Source: Actinomadura rayongensis (GTDB taxonomy: Bacteria > Actinomycetota > Actinomycetes > Streptosporangiales > Streptosporangiaceae). From it: 64,000 nucleotides of DNA. This document shows positions 41,940-48,861 of the stretch, piece by piece. Each line of letters starts with the position of its first letter. The stretch's first letter is position 1. Location of the stretch: assembly GCF_009831215.1 (NCBI RefSeq), contig NZ_WUTW01000011.1, forward strand, positions 1 through 64,000. Direction: 5' to 3'. A program made the translations under genes and the position numbers. The notes under the pieces are model-generated. The model saw nothing but the letters and a program-made list of their open reading frames with translations. It did not search any database and was not told the DNA's origin.

Positions 41940-42899
41940 ATGCCCCTCACCGTCCGGCACCGCGCGACCGGTCTCGTCGCCGGCCTCCTCGCCCTCGCCC
42001 TGGGCCTCACCGCCTGCGGCGGCGGCGACTCCGACACGGGATCCGGCGGCGCGACGCGCGCCGTCGTGGACGCGACCGGCGCGACCGTCCGGGTCCCCGC
42101 GCGCCCGCAGCGCGTCGTCGCGCTCACCGAGACCGACCTGGACTCGGCGCTCGCGCTCGGCGTCCAGCCGGTCGGCGTCACCAACGGACGGTTCGCCAAG
42201 GACGTCCCCGGCTACCTGAAGTCCAAGCTCACCGGCCGGTACACGGTGGTCGGGGACCTCGGCACGCCCGTCCTGGAGAAGGTGGCCGAGGCCCGGCCCG
42301 ACCTGATCCTCGCCGGGTTCATCCCGGACGGGAAGGTCATCGAGCAGCTCAAGAAGATCACCCCGGCGACCGTGCTCACCACGAAGATGGCCGAGGACTG
42401 GAAGGCGACGTTCACCCGCACCGCCGACATCCTCGGCAAGCAGGCCGAGGGCAGGGACGTCCTCGCCGCCTACGACAAGCACGTCGCGGACGTGAAGGGG
42501 AAGCTCGGCGGGAACGCGGGGGCGGCGATCAGCATCGTCCGGTGGAACGCGACGGGCCCGAGCTACATGCTGAAGGACGCGTTCTCCAGCCTCGTCGTCC
42601 GCGACCTCGGCTTCGAGCGGCCGAAGGGCCAGCTCACCCCCGCCGGGTTCTCACCGAGCGACGCGCTGAGCCTGGAGAACCTCAAGATCCTGGACGGCGA
42701 CTGGATGTTCCTCGGCACGCTCAACCCCGACGCCGCCGCCGCGCTGAAGGACGCCGAGAAGATCCCGGCGTTCAAGGACCTGCCGGTCGTCCGGGCCGGG
42801 CACGTCGTCAACGTGGACGGCGCGATCTGGACCTCGCGCGGCGGGCCGGCCGCCGCGTCCACGGTCCTGGACGACATCGCGAAGGCGCTCGCCAAGTAA
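41940..42899 (+). CDS. Iron-siderophore-binding lipoprotein (FecB/FepB-like)
   Basis: A 319-residue ABC substrate-binding lipoprotein. The signal peptide ends in lipobox LTAC (Cys 26), followed by a Gly/Ser/Asp linker and two lobes. VPARPQRVVALTETDLDSALALGVQPVG and EARPDLILAGF are the class III periplasmic-binding-protein signatures. It captures the ferric siderophore outside the membrane for the fused permease and ATPase at 24.7-27.6 kb, although encoded 14 kb away and divergent from the biosynthesis operon. CTGGAG precedes the ATG. A strong bidirectional terminator follows. Confidence 0.94.
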   Translation: MPLTVRHRATGLVAGLLALALGLTACGGGDSDTGSGGATRAVVDATGATVRVPARPQRVVALTETDLDSALALGVQPVGVTNGRFAKDVPGYLKSKLTGRYTVVGDLGTPVLEKVAEARPDLILAGFIPDGKVIEQLKKITPATVLTTKMAEDWKATFTRTADILGKQAEGRDVLAAYDKHVADVKGKLGGNAGAAISIVRWNATGPSYMLKDAFSSLVVRDLGFERPKGQLTPAGFSPSDALSLENLKILDGDWMFLGTLNPDAAAALKDAEKIPAFKDLPVVRAGHVVNVDGAIWTSRGGPAAASTVLDDIAKALAK

Positions 42900-42904
42900 G
42901 GCGG

Positions 42905-42938
42905 AAGGCCCCGGCGACCGTGCGGTCGCCGGGGCCTT
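42905..42938. terminator. Strong bidirectional terminator
   Basis: 15-bp perfect stem (AAGGCCCCGGCGACC and its complement) with a GTGC loop, followed by CTTCTTTC on the plus strand. It lies between the convergent lipoprotein and RlpA-like genes. Confidence 0.9.
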
Positions 42939-42949
42939 CTTCTTTCGCG

Positions 42950-43585
42950 TCAGGAACCGAACGGCTGCGGTGCACCCCGGGTGCCCGCGCCGCTGCCCCA
43001 CTGCAGTACCTCCCACCGGAGGCCCTGGAGGTGACCCTCCCCGGTCCCGGCCTCGTACTTGCTGGCGGGCTTCTCGCCGTCCAGCAGGTAGCGGAAGGTG
43101 TAGGTGTCGAGGTCGAGCATGACCCCGTTGTGCGAGGGGGCGCCCGGCCCCCGGTCGCCGACGAAGCCGGTGACGCTGCGCCCGTTGTAGGACACGCGGA
43201 CCTTGGTGTTCATCGGCCAGCTCGGGCTGGCGAACAGGCCCTTCTGCATCGGCCTGCCGGACGCGGGGGCGCCGGTGTCGCCGTTGACGCCCGAGCCGTC
43301 GTCCCAGAAGTAGGACGCGGTCGTCCGGCCGCTGAGCAGGGCCTTCGGGCCGCGTCCGCGCTTCTTGGCGGACGGCTTGGGCGACGGCTTGGCGGTGTCC
43401 TGCGACACCGCGCTCGGCACGCGCGCCCGGTCCCGGGCCAGTTCCTGCGCCGCGACCGGCGCGCCCGCGGTCTCCTTGGGCGCCTGGTCGTCGCCGCTCG
43501 CGACGGCCACGCCGGCGACCAGCATCCCGGCGAGCGCGGAGCCGGTGACCCCGGCCAGGAGGGCGTTCGTCGCACGCTTGTGCAT
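42950..43585 (-). CDS. Secreted RlpA-like (double-psi beta-barrel) protein
   Basis: A 211-residue exported protein. It has an N-terminal signal peptide (hydrophobic ~8-29) and a Pro/Lys/Ser-rich wall-spanning linker (~60-80). A C-terminal domain (~85-211) contains SGRPMQKGLFASPSWPMNTKV, VGDRGPG and NGVMLDLDTYTF, the pattern of RlpA/expansin-like DPBB domains (conserved Asp-Arg-Gly-Pro and a second Asp). The family acts on or binds peptidoglycan. GAAGGA precedes ATG 43585. A long upstream region (560 bp) may be regulatory. Catalysis is not assured, as many DPBB proteins only bind. Confidence 0.75.
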   Translation of the reverse strand: MHKRATNALLAGVTGSALAGMLVAGVAVASGDDQAPKETAGAPVAAQELARDRARVPSAVSQDTAKPSPKPSAKKRGRGPKALLSGRTTASYFWDDGSGVNGDTGAPASGRPMQKGLFASPSWPMNTKVRVSYNGRSVTGFVGDRGPGAPSHNGVMLDLDTYTFRYLLDGEKPASKYEAGTGEGHLQGLRWEVLQWGSGAGTRGAPQPFGS

Positions 43586-44146
43586 GAGAATCCTTCGTTC
43601 GGCGGACAGAGCAGCCGTCCCTGCGCCGCTGTCGCGCGCGGGGAACGGCGGCGCCGGGGCATGGCCCGGCGCGGGCGCCGCGAATGGACCCGTGGGAATT
43701 CCGCCGTCGTGCTTTCTGGGCAGCACGGGATGCGCCCGGGCCCCGGCCGAAAAAAGGGCAGGGCGGAACGGGCGTGCGGCGGAGAACGGGAAGGATCGCC
43801 GACCGGGCGCGCCTCAGCGGGGCGCGGCTCCGGTGCGACCGCTGCATGGCCGGTCGCGGTTCGGCTGGGGAGGACCCGCCTGGCGGGCGGGACACGACGC
43901 CGGAAGGTTCGACCAGGTCAAGGGGCTCTTGACCCTGATCTGACGATGAGTATAGGCAGAATTGTCACGTTCCACCCAGATCGCCATTTTTTTGACCCTG
44001 GCGTAGGTAGATCTTTTTCTCGGCGGCCCGCCGCGCCGGACCGGCGCGGGGCGGCGGAGAGCGCGAAAGCCCCTACGGGAAAGGGGGTCGCGCGGACGAG
44101 CCCTGCGCGCCGACGAGGCGGGCAGGGCCGGACGAGACGGCGGGGG
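43586..44146. other. 561-bp intergenic region with orphan promoter and inverted repeats
   Basis: No convincing gene on either strand. It holds an inverted repeat GGTCAAG-N5-CTTGACC (43916-43934), the plus-strand promoter-like element at 43929-43956, a second TTGACCCTG copy at 43992 and a near-perfect GC palindrome at 44031-44049. The stretch 43940-44020 is notably AT-richer than its neighbours. Confidence 0.6.
43929..43956 (+). promoter_or_regulatory. Orphan sigma-70 promoter-like element
   Basis: TTGACC (43929-43934), 16-nt spacer, TATAGG (43951-43956). It faces right, into the 3' end of the minus-strand gene at 44147-44479, with no plus-strand gene downstream. An antisense or small RNA is possible. 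Confidence 0.45.
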
Positions 44147-44479
44147 TCAGCGCTGGACGAACAGCTCCGGCACCGGCGGCGGCACGGTGCCGTCGGCACG
44201 GCGCTGCTGCGGGAGCGGCGGGGGGAGCTGCTGCGGGAGCTGCTGGGGAAGCGGGGTGGGGCCGGTCTGGACGGCGCGGGGCTCGCCGAGCAGGGCCATC
44301 AGCGCGCGGGCCGTGTCGGAGTCCATGCGCACGAGGACGCTCGGGCGACCGCCCGGGTCGACGAACGGGGAGATCGACGGCGCCGCCGGCACGTGCGGAA
44401 GCGCACGGCGCAGCTCTTCGCGGAGGTCGTGGGCGAGGCGCAGCGCCTGTCGGTCACTGTCGCTCAGATGTGCGGTCAT
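44147..44479 (-). CDS. Hypothetical 110-residue protein
   Basis: Unrecognised. The N-terminal half (residues 1-65) is a predicted helical/strand domain with ALRLAHDLREELRRALPHVP and VLVRMDSDTARALMALLGEP. The C-terminal half is a Pro/Gln-rich tail with repeated PLPQQLPQQL-type units (~75-92) and ends in ELFVQR. CGGAG precedes the ATG with good spacing, and codon bias is coding-like. A pair of TGCA(G/C)GTGCA sites lies upstream at 44549-44578. No function can be assigned. Confidence 0.6.
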   Translation of the reverse strand: MTAHLSDSDRQALRLAHDLREELRRALPHVPAAPSISPFVDPGGRPSVLVRMDSDTARALMALLGEPRAVQTGPTPLPQQLPQQLPPPLPQQRRADGTVPPPVPELFVQR

Positions 44480-44548
44480 CGCGATCTCCGGGGGGCGTTC
44501 GCAGTGCGGGAGGTGCGTGGTCCGGGAGCAATCCTGCTAAAGATGGCG

Positions 44549-44578
44549 TGCAGGTGCAAGAGCCGATGCACGTGCATC
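44549..44578. promoter_or_regulatory. Tandem TGCA[G/C]GTGCA palindromes, candidate operator
   Basis: TGCAGGTGCA at 44549-44558 and TGCACGTGCA at 44567-44576 start 18 bp apart. The second is the core of a perfect 14-bp palindrome (GATGCACGTGCATC, 44565-44578). They lie 70-100 bp upstream of the 110-residue ORF start. Confidence 0.45.
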
Positions 44579-44731
44579 TCACCTGATTTCGCTCAAGTCC
44601 GGCCCCCTGGTCGCCTCCCGGCGACCGGGACGGTTCTCGCTCGTCAGCGACCTGCCGCGCCCGGCGCGCGGGGCGGCGCCGCGACCGGCGTCCGCCCCGT
44701 CCGGGCCGCCACAGCGACATTCGCCACACTC

Positions 44732-46201
44732 TCAGGAGCGGCGGCCCGCCACGGCGAGCGCCGCCGAGGCGAGGACGACCGCCCCGACGACCCGCAGTCC
44801 CGCCGACATCCCGTCCGTGAAAGCGCCCACGACCTGGTCGTGCAGGCCGGGCGCCGCGTGGGCGAGGGCCTCCCCCGCCGACCGTGCGCGCTCCCCCGGC
44901 GGCAGCCCGGCGGCGAGCCGCGCGGCCAGGACCGTCCCGGCGACCGCGACGCCGAGCGCGCTCCCGATCTCGCGCGCCGCGCCGTTCAGCCCGGACCCGA
45001 GGCCCGCGCGGCCGTGCGGCAGCGAGGTCATCACGCCGACCGAGAGCGTCGGGAGGCACAGGCCCGTCCCGCAGGACAGCAGCAGGAGGATCGCCGCGTA
45101 CCAGGGGTAGGGCGTGGCGGCGTCCGCGAACGACAGCAGGAGCAGGCCCGCGCCGACGCACGCCAGGCCGGCGACGACGACCGTCCGCTCGCCCCAGCGC
45201 GCCGCGAGCGCCACCGACCGCCGCGACACGACGATCATGCCGAGGATGAGCGGGACGATCGCGAGGCCGGTCTTCAGCGTGTCGTAGCCCTTGGCGTACT
45301 GGAGGTACTGCGCGTTGACGAAGAACAGCGCGAAGAGGCCGAAGAACACCGCCCCGACGCCGACGACGCCGCCGCGCAGCCGTCCGACGGCGAAGATCCG
45401 CGGGTCCAGCAGCGGGTGCGCGGCCCGCAGCGCGTGGACGGTGAACACCGCCAGCAGGACGGCCGCGCCCGCGAACCCGCCGAGGACGACGCCCGACGTC
45501 CAGCCGTGCCCGGGGCCTTCGATGATCCCGAACAGCAGCGCGAACAGGCCGAGGGTGAGCAGGGCGGCGCCGGTGACGTCCAGGTCCGCTTCATGGCGTT
45601 CGCCGCGCGGGGCCGCCCACGCGACCGCCGCCGCGAGCAGGAGCGCGGCGGGCGCGCCGACGTAGAAGAGGCCCTGCCACGGCAGCCAGCGCAGGATCGC
45701 GCCGCCGCCGACGTTGCCGACCGCCCCGGCGACGCCGGTCGCGGCCGTCCAGCCCGCGATGGCGTGCGGGCGCCGCGCGGGCTCGGTGACCTGGAGGAGC
45801 AGGGACAGGGTCGCGGGCATGATCAGCGCGGCGCCGGCGCCGGTGACGAGCCGTCCGGCGAGCATGACGGCGACGCCGGGCGCGAACGCCGAGATCAGGC
45901 AGCCCGCGGCGAAGGCCGCCAGGCCGGCGAGCAGGGCTCCTTTGCGTCCGCGCCGGTCCCCGACGGCGCCCGCCGGGATGAGCAGGCAGCCGAAGACGAG
46001 GACATAGGTGTCGACGATCCAGAGAAGCTGGGATCCGGACGGGTGGAGATCGCTGCGGGCGAGATCGGGAAGGGCGAGATTGGTCGCGGCGACCATCGCG
46101 ACGACGAGGACCACGCACGCCGACATGAGCGGCGGCATCAGCCGCGCGCGGCCCGGTCCCGGGACCGGCGGCGCGGTTTTCCGGACGGCGTTCACCGTCA
46201 T
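44732..46201 (-). CDS. MFS drug/efflux transporter (DHA2 family)
   Basis: A 489-residue, 14-helix major-facilitator protein. NLALPDLARSDLHPSGSQLLWIVDTYVL is the TM1-TM2 region, and GDRRGRKGALLAG is motif A. The C-terminus has GLGSGLNGAAREIGSALGVAVAGTVL, a typical DHA2 motif C region. It is most like actinomycete multidrug exporters; the substrate is unknown. ATG 46201 follows GAAGGAGAG. It is divergent from a LysR gene, with a dyad in the 134-bp gap, so it is probably the regulator's target. Confidence 0.88.
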   Translation of the reverse strand: MTVNAVRKTAPPVPGPGRARLMPPLMSACVVLVVAMVAATNLALPDLARSDLHPSGSQLLWIVDTYVLVFGCLLIPAGAVGDRRGRKGALLAGLAAFAAGCLISAFAPGVAVMLAGRLVTGAGAALIMPATLSLLLQVTEPARRPHAIAGWTAATGVAGAVGNVGGGAILRWLPWQGLFYVGAPAALLLAAAVAWAAPRGERHEADLDVTGAALLTLGLFALLFGIIEGPGHGWTSGVVLGGFAGAAVLLAVFTVHALRAAHPLLDPRIFAVGRLRGGVVGVGAVFFGLFALFFVNAQYLQYAKGYDTLKTGLAIVPLILGMIVVSRRSVALAARWGERTVVVAGLACVGAGLLLLSFADAATPYPWYAAILLLLSCGTGLCLPTLSVGVMTSLPHGRAGLGSGLNGAAREIGSALGVAVAGTVLAARLAAGLPPGERARSAGEALAHAAPGLHDQVVGAFTDGMSAGLRVVGAVVLASAALAVAGRRS

Positions 46202-46294
46202 GGGGGCTCTCCTTCGGGAGAAAGGAACAAGGAACGGAGGCGGGATCCCGGGACGCGCGCGGCCTCCGCGACTGACCGTAGGCTCATTGGTGTC

Positions 46295-46310
46295 TTGCAT
46301 TCAAATGCAA
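46295..46310. promoter_or_regulatory. Candidate LysR operator
   Basis: TTGCATTCAAATGCAA: 7-bp inverted arms around 2 nt, with the T-N11-A form of LysR sites. It lies 26 bp from the LysR ATG and 94 bp from the divergent MFS start. Confidence 0.55.
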
Positions 46311-46335
46311 CTTCTGCAGCCGAGGAGTGCGGGAA

Positions 46336-47286
46336 ATGCAATCCAGACTGGACTTCAATCTGCTCGTCGCGCTCGACGTCCTGCTGGAGGAGGAGAGCGT
46401 CACCGGCGCCGCCGCCCGGCTGCACCTGTCCGGTCCGGCGATGAGCCGCACGCTCGGGCGGATCCGGCGGGCGCTCGGGGATCCGGTGCTCGTCCGGTCC
46501 GGGCGCGGGATGGTGCCGACGCCGCGCGCGCTCGCGCTGCGGGCCGAGGTCCGGGACGTCGTGCGGCGGGCGGCCGGGATCTTCGGGCCGGACGAACGGG
46601 TCGATCCGGGCACGCTGGAGGCGAGCTTCACCGTCCAGGCCGAGGAGGGGACGATCGCGGTCGTCGCCGGGCCGCTGCTGGAACGGCTCGCGCGCGAGGC
46701 GCCCGGCGTCACGCTGCGGTTCCTCGGCGAGGGTCCGCGCGACACGCACCGGCTCCGCCGCGACACGGTCGACCTGGAGGTCGGCGTGATCAGCGCGACG
46801 CCCGAGACGAGCACCCTGCCGTTGCTGACGGAGCGTTTCGTGGCCGTCATGCGGCCGGGCCACCCGCTCACGAAGCCGGACGCGCCGCTGACCGCGTGGG
46901 CCGCAGCGTCCCAGCTCGCGACGAGCCGCCGCGGCCGGACGCGCGGCCCGATCGACGACGCGCTGGCCGCCGAGGGGCTGCGGCGGCGGCTGGTCGGCTC
47001 GGTGCCGGACGCGCACACCGCGCTGGCCGTCGTCGCCGGGTCCGATCTGGTGGCGTTCGCGCTCGCGCGGTTGCACCGGCGGCTGATCGACCGGCTCGGG
47101 CTCGTCGCGGTGGTGCCGCCGCTGGAACTGCCGCCGTGCGTGCTGGAGATGGCGTGGCACGTCCGGTACGACGCGGACGCGGCGCACGCGTGGCTGCGCG
47201 GGATCGTCCGGGACGCGGTGCTGGACGCGGCCGGCGTCCTCCCCGGTGGCACAATTTCGGACATCGGCGAGCGGGGAGAACGATGA
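46336..47286 (+). CDS. LysR-family transcriptional regulator
   Basis: A 316-residue LysR protein. The N-terminal winged HTH (residues 1-65) shows LDFNLLVALDVLLEEESVTGAAARLHLS and SRTLGRIRRALGDPVLVRSG. A substrate-binding domain with two alpha/beta lobes covers ~90-300. The NodD/SyrM-like subgroup has the same FNLL.AL..LL start. GAGGAG is 8 nt before ATG 46336. It is divergent from the MFS exporter, which it probably controls together with itself through the dyad at 46295. Its stop overlaps the next gene's ATG. Confidence 0.9.
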   Translation: MQSRLDFNLLVALDVLLEEESVTGAAARLHLSGPAMSRTLGRIRRALGDPVLVRSGRGMVPTPRALALRAEVRDVVRRAAGIFGPDERVDPGTLEASFTVQAEEGTIAVVAGPLLERLAREAPGVTLRFLGEGPRDTHRLRRDTVDLEVGVISATPETSTLPLLTERFVAVMRPGHPLTKPDAPLTAWAAASQLATSRRGRTRGPIDDALAAEGLRRRLVGSVPDAHTALAVVAGSDLVAFALARLHRRLIDRLGLVAVVPPLELPPCVLEMAWHVRYDADAAHAWLRGIVRDAVLDAAGVLPGGTISDIGERGER

Positions 47287-48383
47287 CCGAAGTCCTGACC
47301 GTCCGGGCGCTGAACCGGGCCACCCTCGCCCGGCAGGGGCTGCTGGCGCGGGAACCGCTCGGCGTGGCGGCGGCCGTGGAACGGTTCGGGGGGTTCCAGG
47401 CGCAGGAGGCGCGGCCACCGTTCGTCGGGCTGTGGAGCCGGGTCGCGGGCTTCGCGCCTTCTGATCTGACGGCCGCGCTGCACAGCCGTGAGGTCGTCCG
47501 GGCCACGCTGATGCGCGGCACGCTGCACCTGGTGACGGCCGCCGATTTCGCCGCGTTCCGGACGCCGCTGCAGCCGGTGCTGGACGCGGGCCGCAAGGTC
47601 CTCGGCGACCGCGCCGCCGGGCTCGACGTTGCCGCCGTGCTGCCGGTCGCGCGCGAGCTGCTGCTCGCGGGTCCGCGCACGTTCGCCGAGCTGCGGGATC
47701 TGCTCCAGGAGCGGTTCCCGGACGTCAACGACCGCGCGCTCGGCTTCACCGTCCGGATGTGCGTGCCGCTGGTGATGGTCCCGAGCGAGGACCGCTGGGG
47801 CTTCCCGCGCACGGCCCGGTTCGCGCTCGCCGCGGACTGGCTCGGCGCCGAGCCCGCGGGCACCGCGGAGCCCGACGCGCTCATCGTCCGTTATCTGGCC
47901 GCATTCGGCCCCGCGACGGCCGCCGACGCGCAGGCGTTCACCGGACTGGCCGCGCTCGGCCCCGTCCTGGACCGGCTCCGGCCGCGGCTGCGGGTCTTCG
48001 CCGACGAGCGCGGGCGCGAGCTGTTCGACGTCCCGGACGCCCCGCGCCCCGGCCCGGACGTCCCCGCGCCGGCCCGGTTCCTGCCCGAGTTCGACTCGCT
48101 CGTCCTCGCCCACGCCGACCGCGCCCGGGTGATCTCCGACGCGGACCGTCCGCTGCTGACCAGCAAGAACCTGCGCGTCCGCGCCACCTTCCTGTGGGAC
48201 GGGTTCGCCGCCGGAACCTGGGAGGCCGCCCGCAAGCGCAAGGTCGCGACACTGGTCCTGCGCCCGTTCGGCCCGCTCCCCGACGGGGCGCTGGACGCCC
48301 TCACCGCCGAGGGCGAGGCCCTGCTCTCCCTCACCGAACCGGACGCCGTCGAGCGGGTCGTGACCGTCGCCCCGGCGGACTGA
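47283..48383 (+). CDS. AlkZ-like winged-helix DNA-glycosylase-family protein (HTH_42)
   Basis: A 366-residue HTH_42 protein. GGFQAQEARPPFVGLWSRV (residues ~38-56) contains the QxQ element (QAQ) that is catalytic in AlkZ-type glycosylases excising bulky or crosslinked bases. RATLMRGTLHLVTAADF and LPEFDSLVLAHADR are further family blocks. Actinomycetes have many paralogues, some tied to genotoxin self-resistance and some of unknown role. It starts in an ATGA overlap with the LysR gene. Neighbouring an efflux pump and regulator, it could belong to a toxin-resistance set; that is inference. Confidence 0.75.
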   Translation: MTEVLTVRALNRATLARQGLLAREPLGVAAAVERFGGFQAQEARPPFVGLWSRVAGFAPSDLTAALHSREVVRATLMRGTLHLVTAADFAAFRTPLQPVLDAGRKVLGDRAAGLDVAAVLPVARELLLAGPRTFAELRDLLQERFPDVNDRALGFTVRMCVPLVMVPSEDRWGFPRTARFALAADWLGAEPAGTAEPDALIVRYLAAFGPATAADAQAFTGLAALGPVLDRLRPRLRVFADERGRELFDVPDAPRPGPDVPAPARFLPEFDSLVLAHADRARVISDADRPLLTSKNLRVRATFLWDGFAAGTWEAARKRKVATLVLRPFGPLPDGALDALTAEGEALLSLTEPDAVERVVTVAPAD

Positions 48384-48550
48384 GGAACGTCCGGGCGGCT
48401 TTCGGTCATGACGCTACGATGACGAACGGCTCCGAAACGTGATGGATCCGAGATCTTGGACGATTGAAAGATCCACCAAACCGGCGCAAGCTATCGTCGA
48501 CGTCATCGCAAGGCCCCCGACCGCTCCGATCCCCTGACAGGACTGACCTG

Positions 48551-48811
48551 ATGTTCGAGATCTGGGAGACCGGCGAGCCCGCCCGCCTCATCTCGGAGGC
48601 GCGCAGCCTCGATCTGGCCCTGGAGAAGGTCGACACGATGTGCCGTCTGCGCCACGACCAGGCCGTCGCGCAGATCGAGGACGGCGGCGCGGACGGCTAC
48701 AGCTTCGAGATCCGCGACGGCGGCCGGGTGCTGGCCCGCCTGACCTACGTCCCCGACACGACCCGCGCGTACCGCAGCGTGATCACCGAGGGCCTGCGCT
48801 CGTACCGCTGA
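48551..48811 (+). CDS. Hypothetical 86-residue protein
   Basis: Unrecognised small protein starting MFEIWETGEPARLISEARSL. It has an alternating strand/helix pattern, and the C-terminus YSFEIRDGGRVLARLTYVPD looks like a beta hairpin; the overall size suggests a single compact alpha/beta domain. There is no signal peptide and no Cys cluster. AGGA stands about 9 nt before ATG 48551. It lies 50 bp upstream of the DUF2786 gene in the same direction. Confidence 0.65.
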   Translation: MFEIWETGEPARLISEARSLDLALEKVDTMCRLRHDQAVAQIEDGGADGYSFEIRDGGRVLARLTYVPDTTRAYRSVITEGLRSYR

Positions 48812-48861
48812 CCGTCCCGGCGCCCCGTGGCAGGATCGAGGGGGCGACGACGGGAGGCGAC

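Noticed and set aside
43586..43960. c-di-AMP (ydaO) riboswitch upstream of the secreted RlpA-like gene
   Set aside because: Such riboswitches are common before actinobacterial wall-hydrolase genes, so I looked for the conserved blocks on the minus strand; the usual GGGGGAACC and CCGACAGCTAACCTCG elements are not present.
44031..44049. GC palindrome CCGCGCCGG-A-CCGGCGCGG as a terminator
   Set aside because: It has a one-base loop, no T-tract in either reading direction, and is over 90 bp from the nearest gene end; it could equally be chance in GC-rich DNA.
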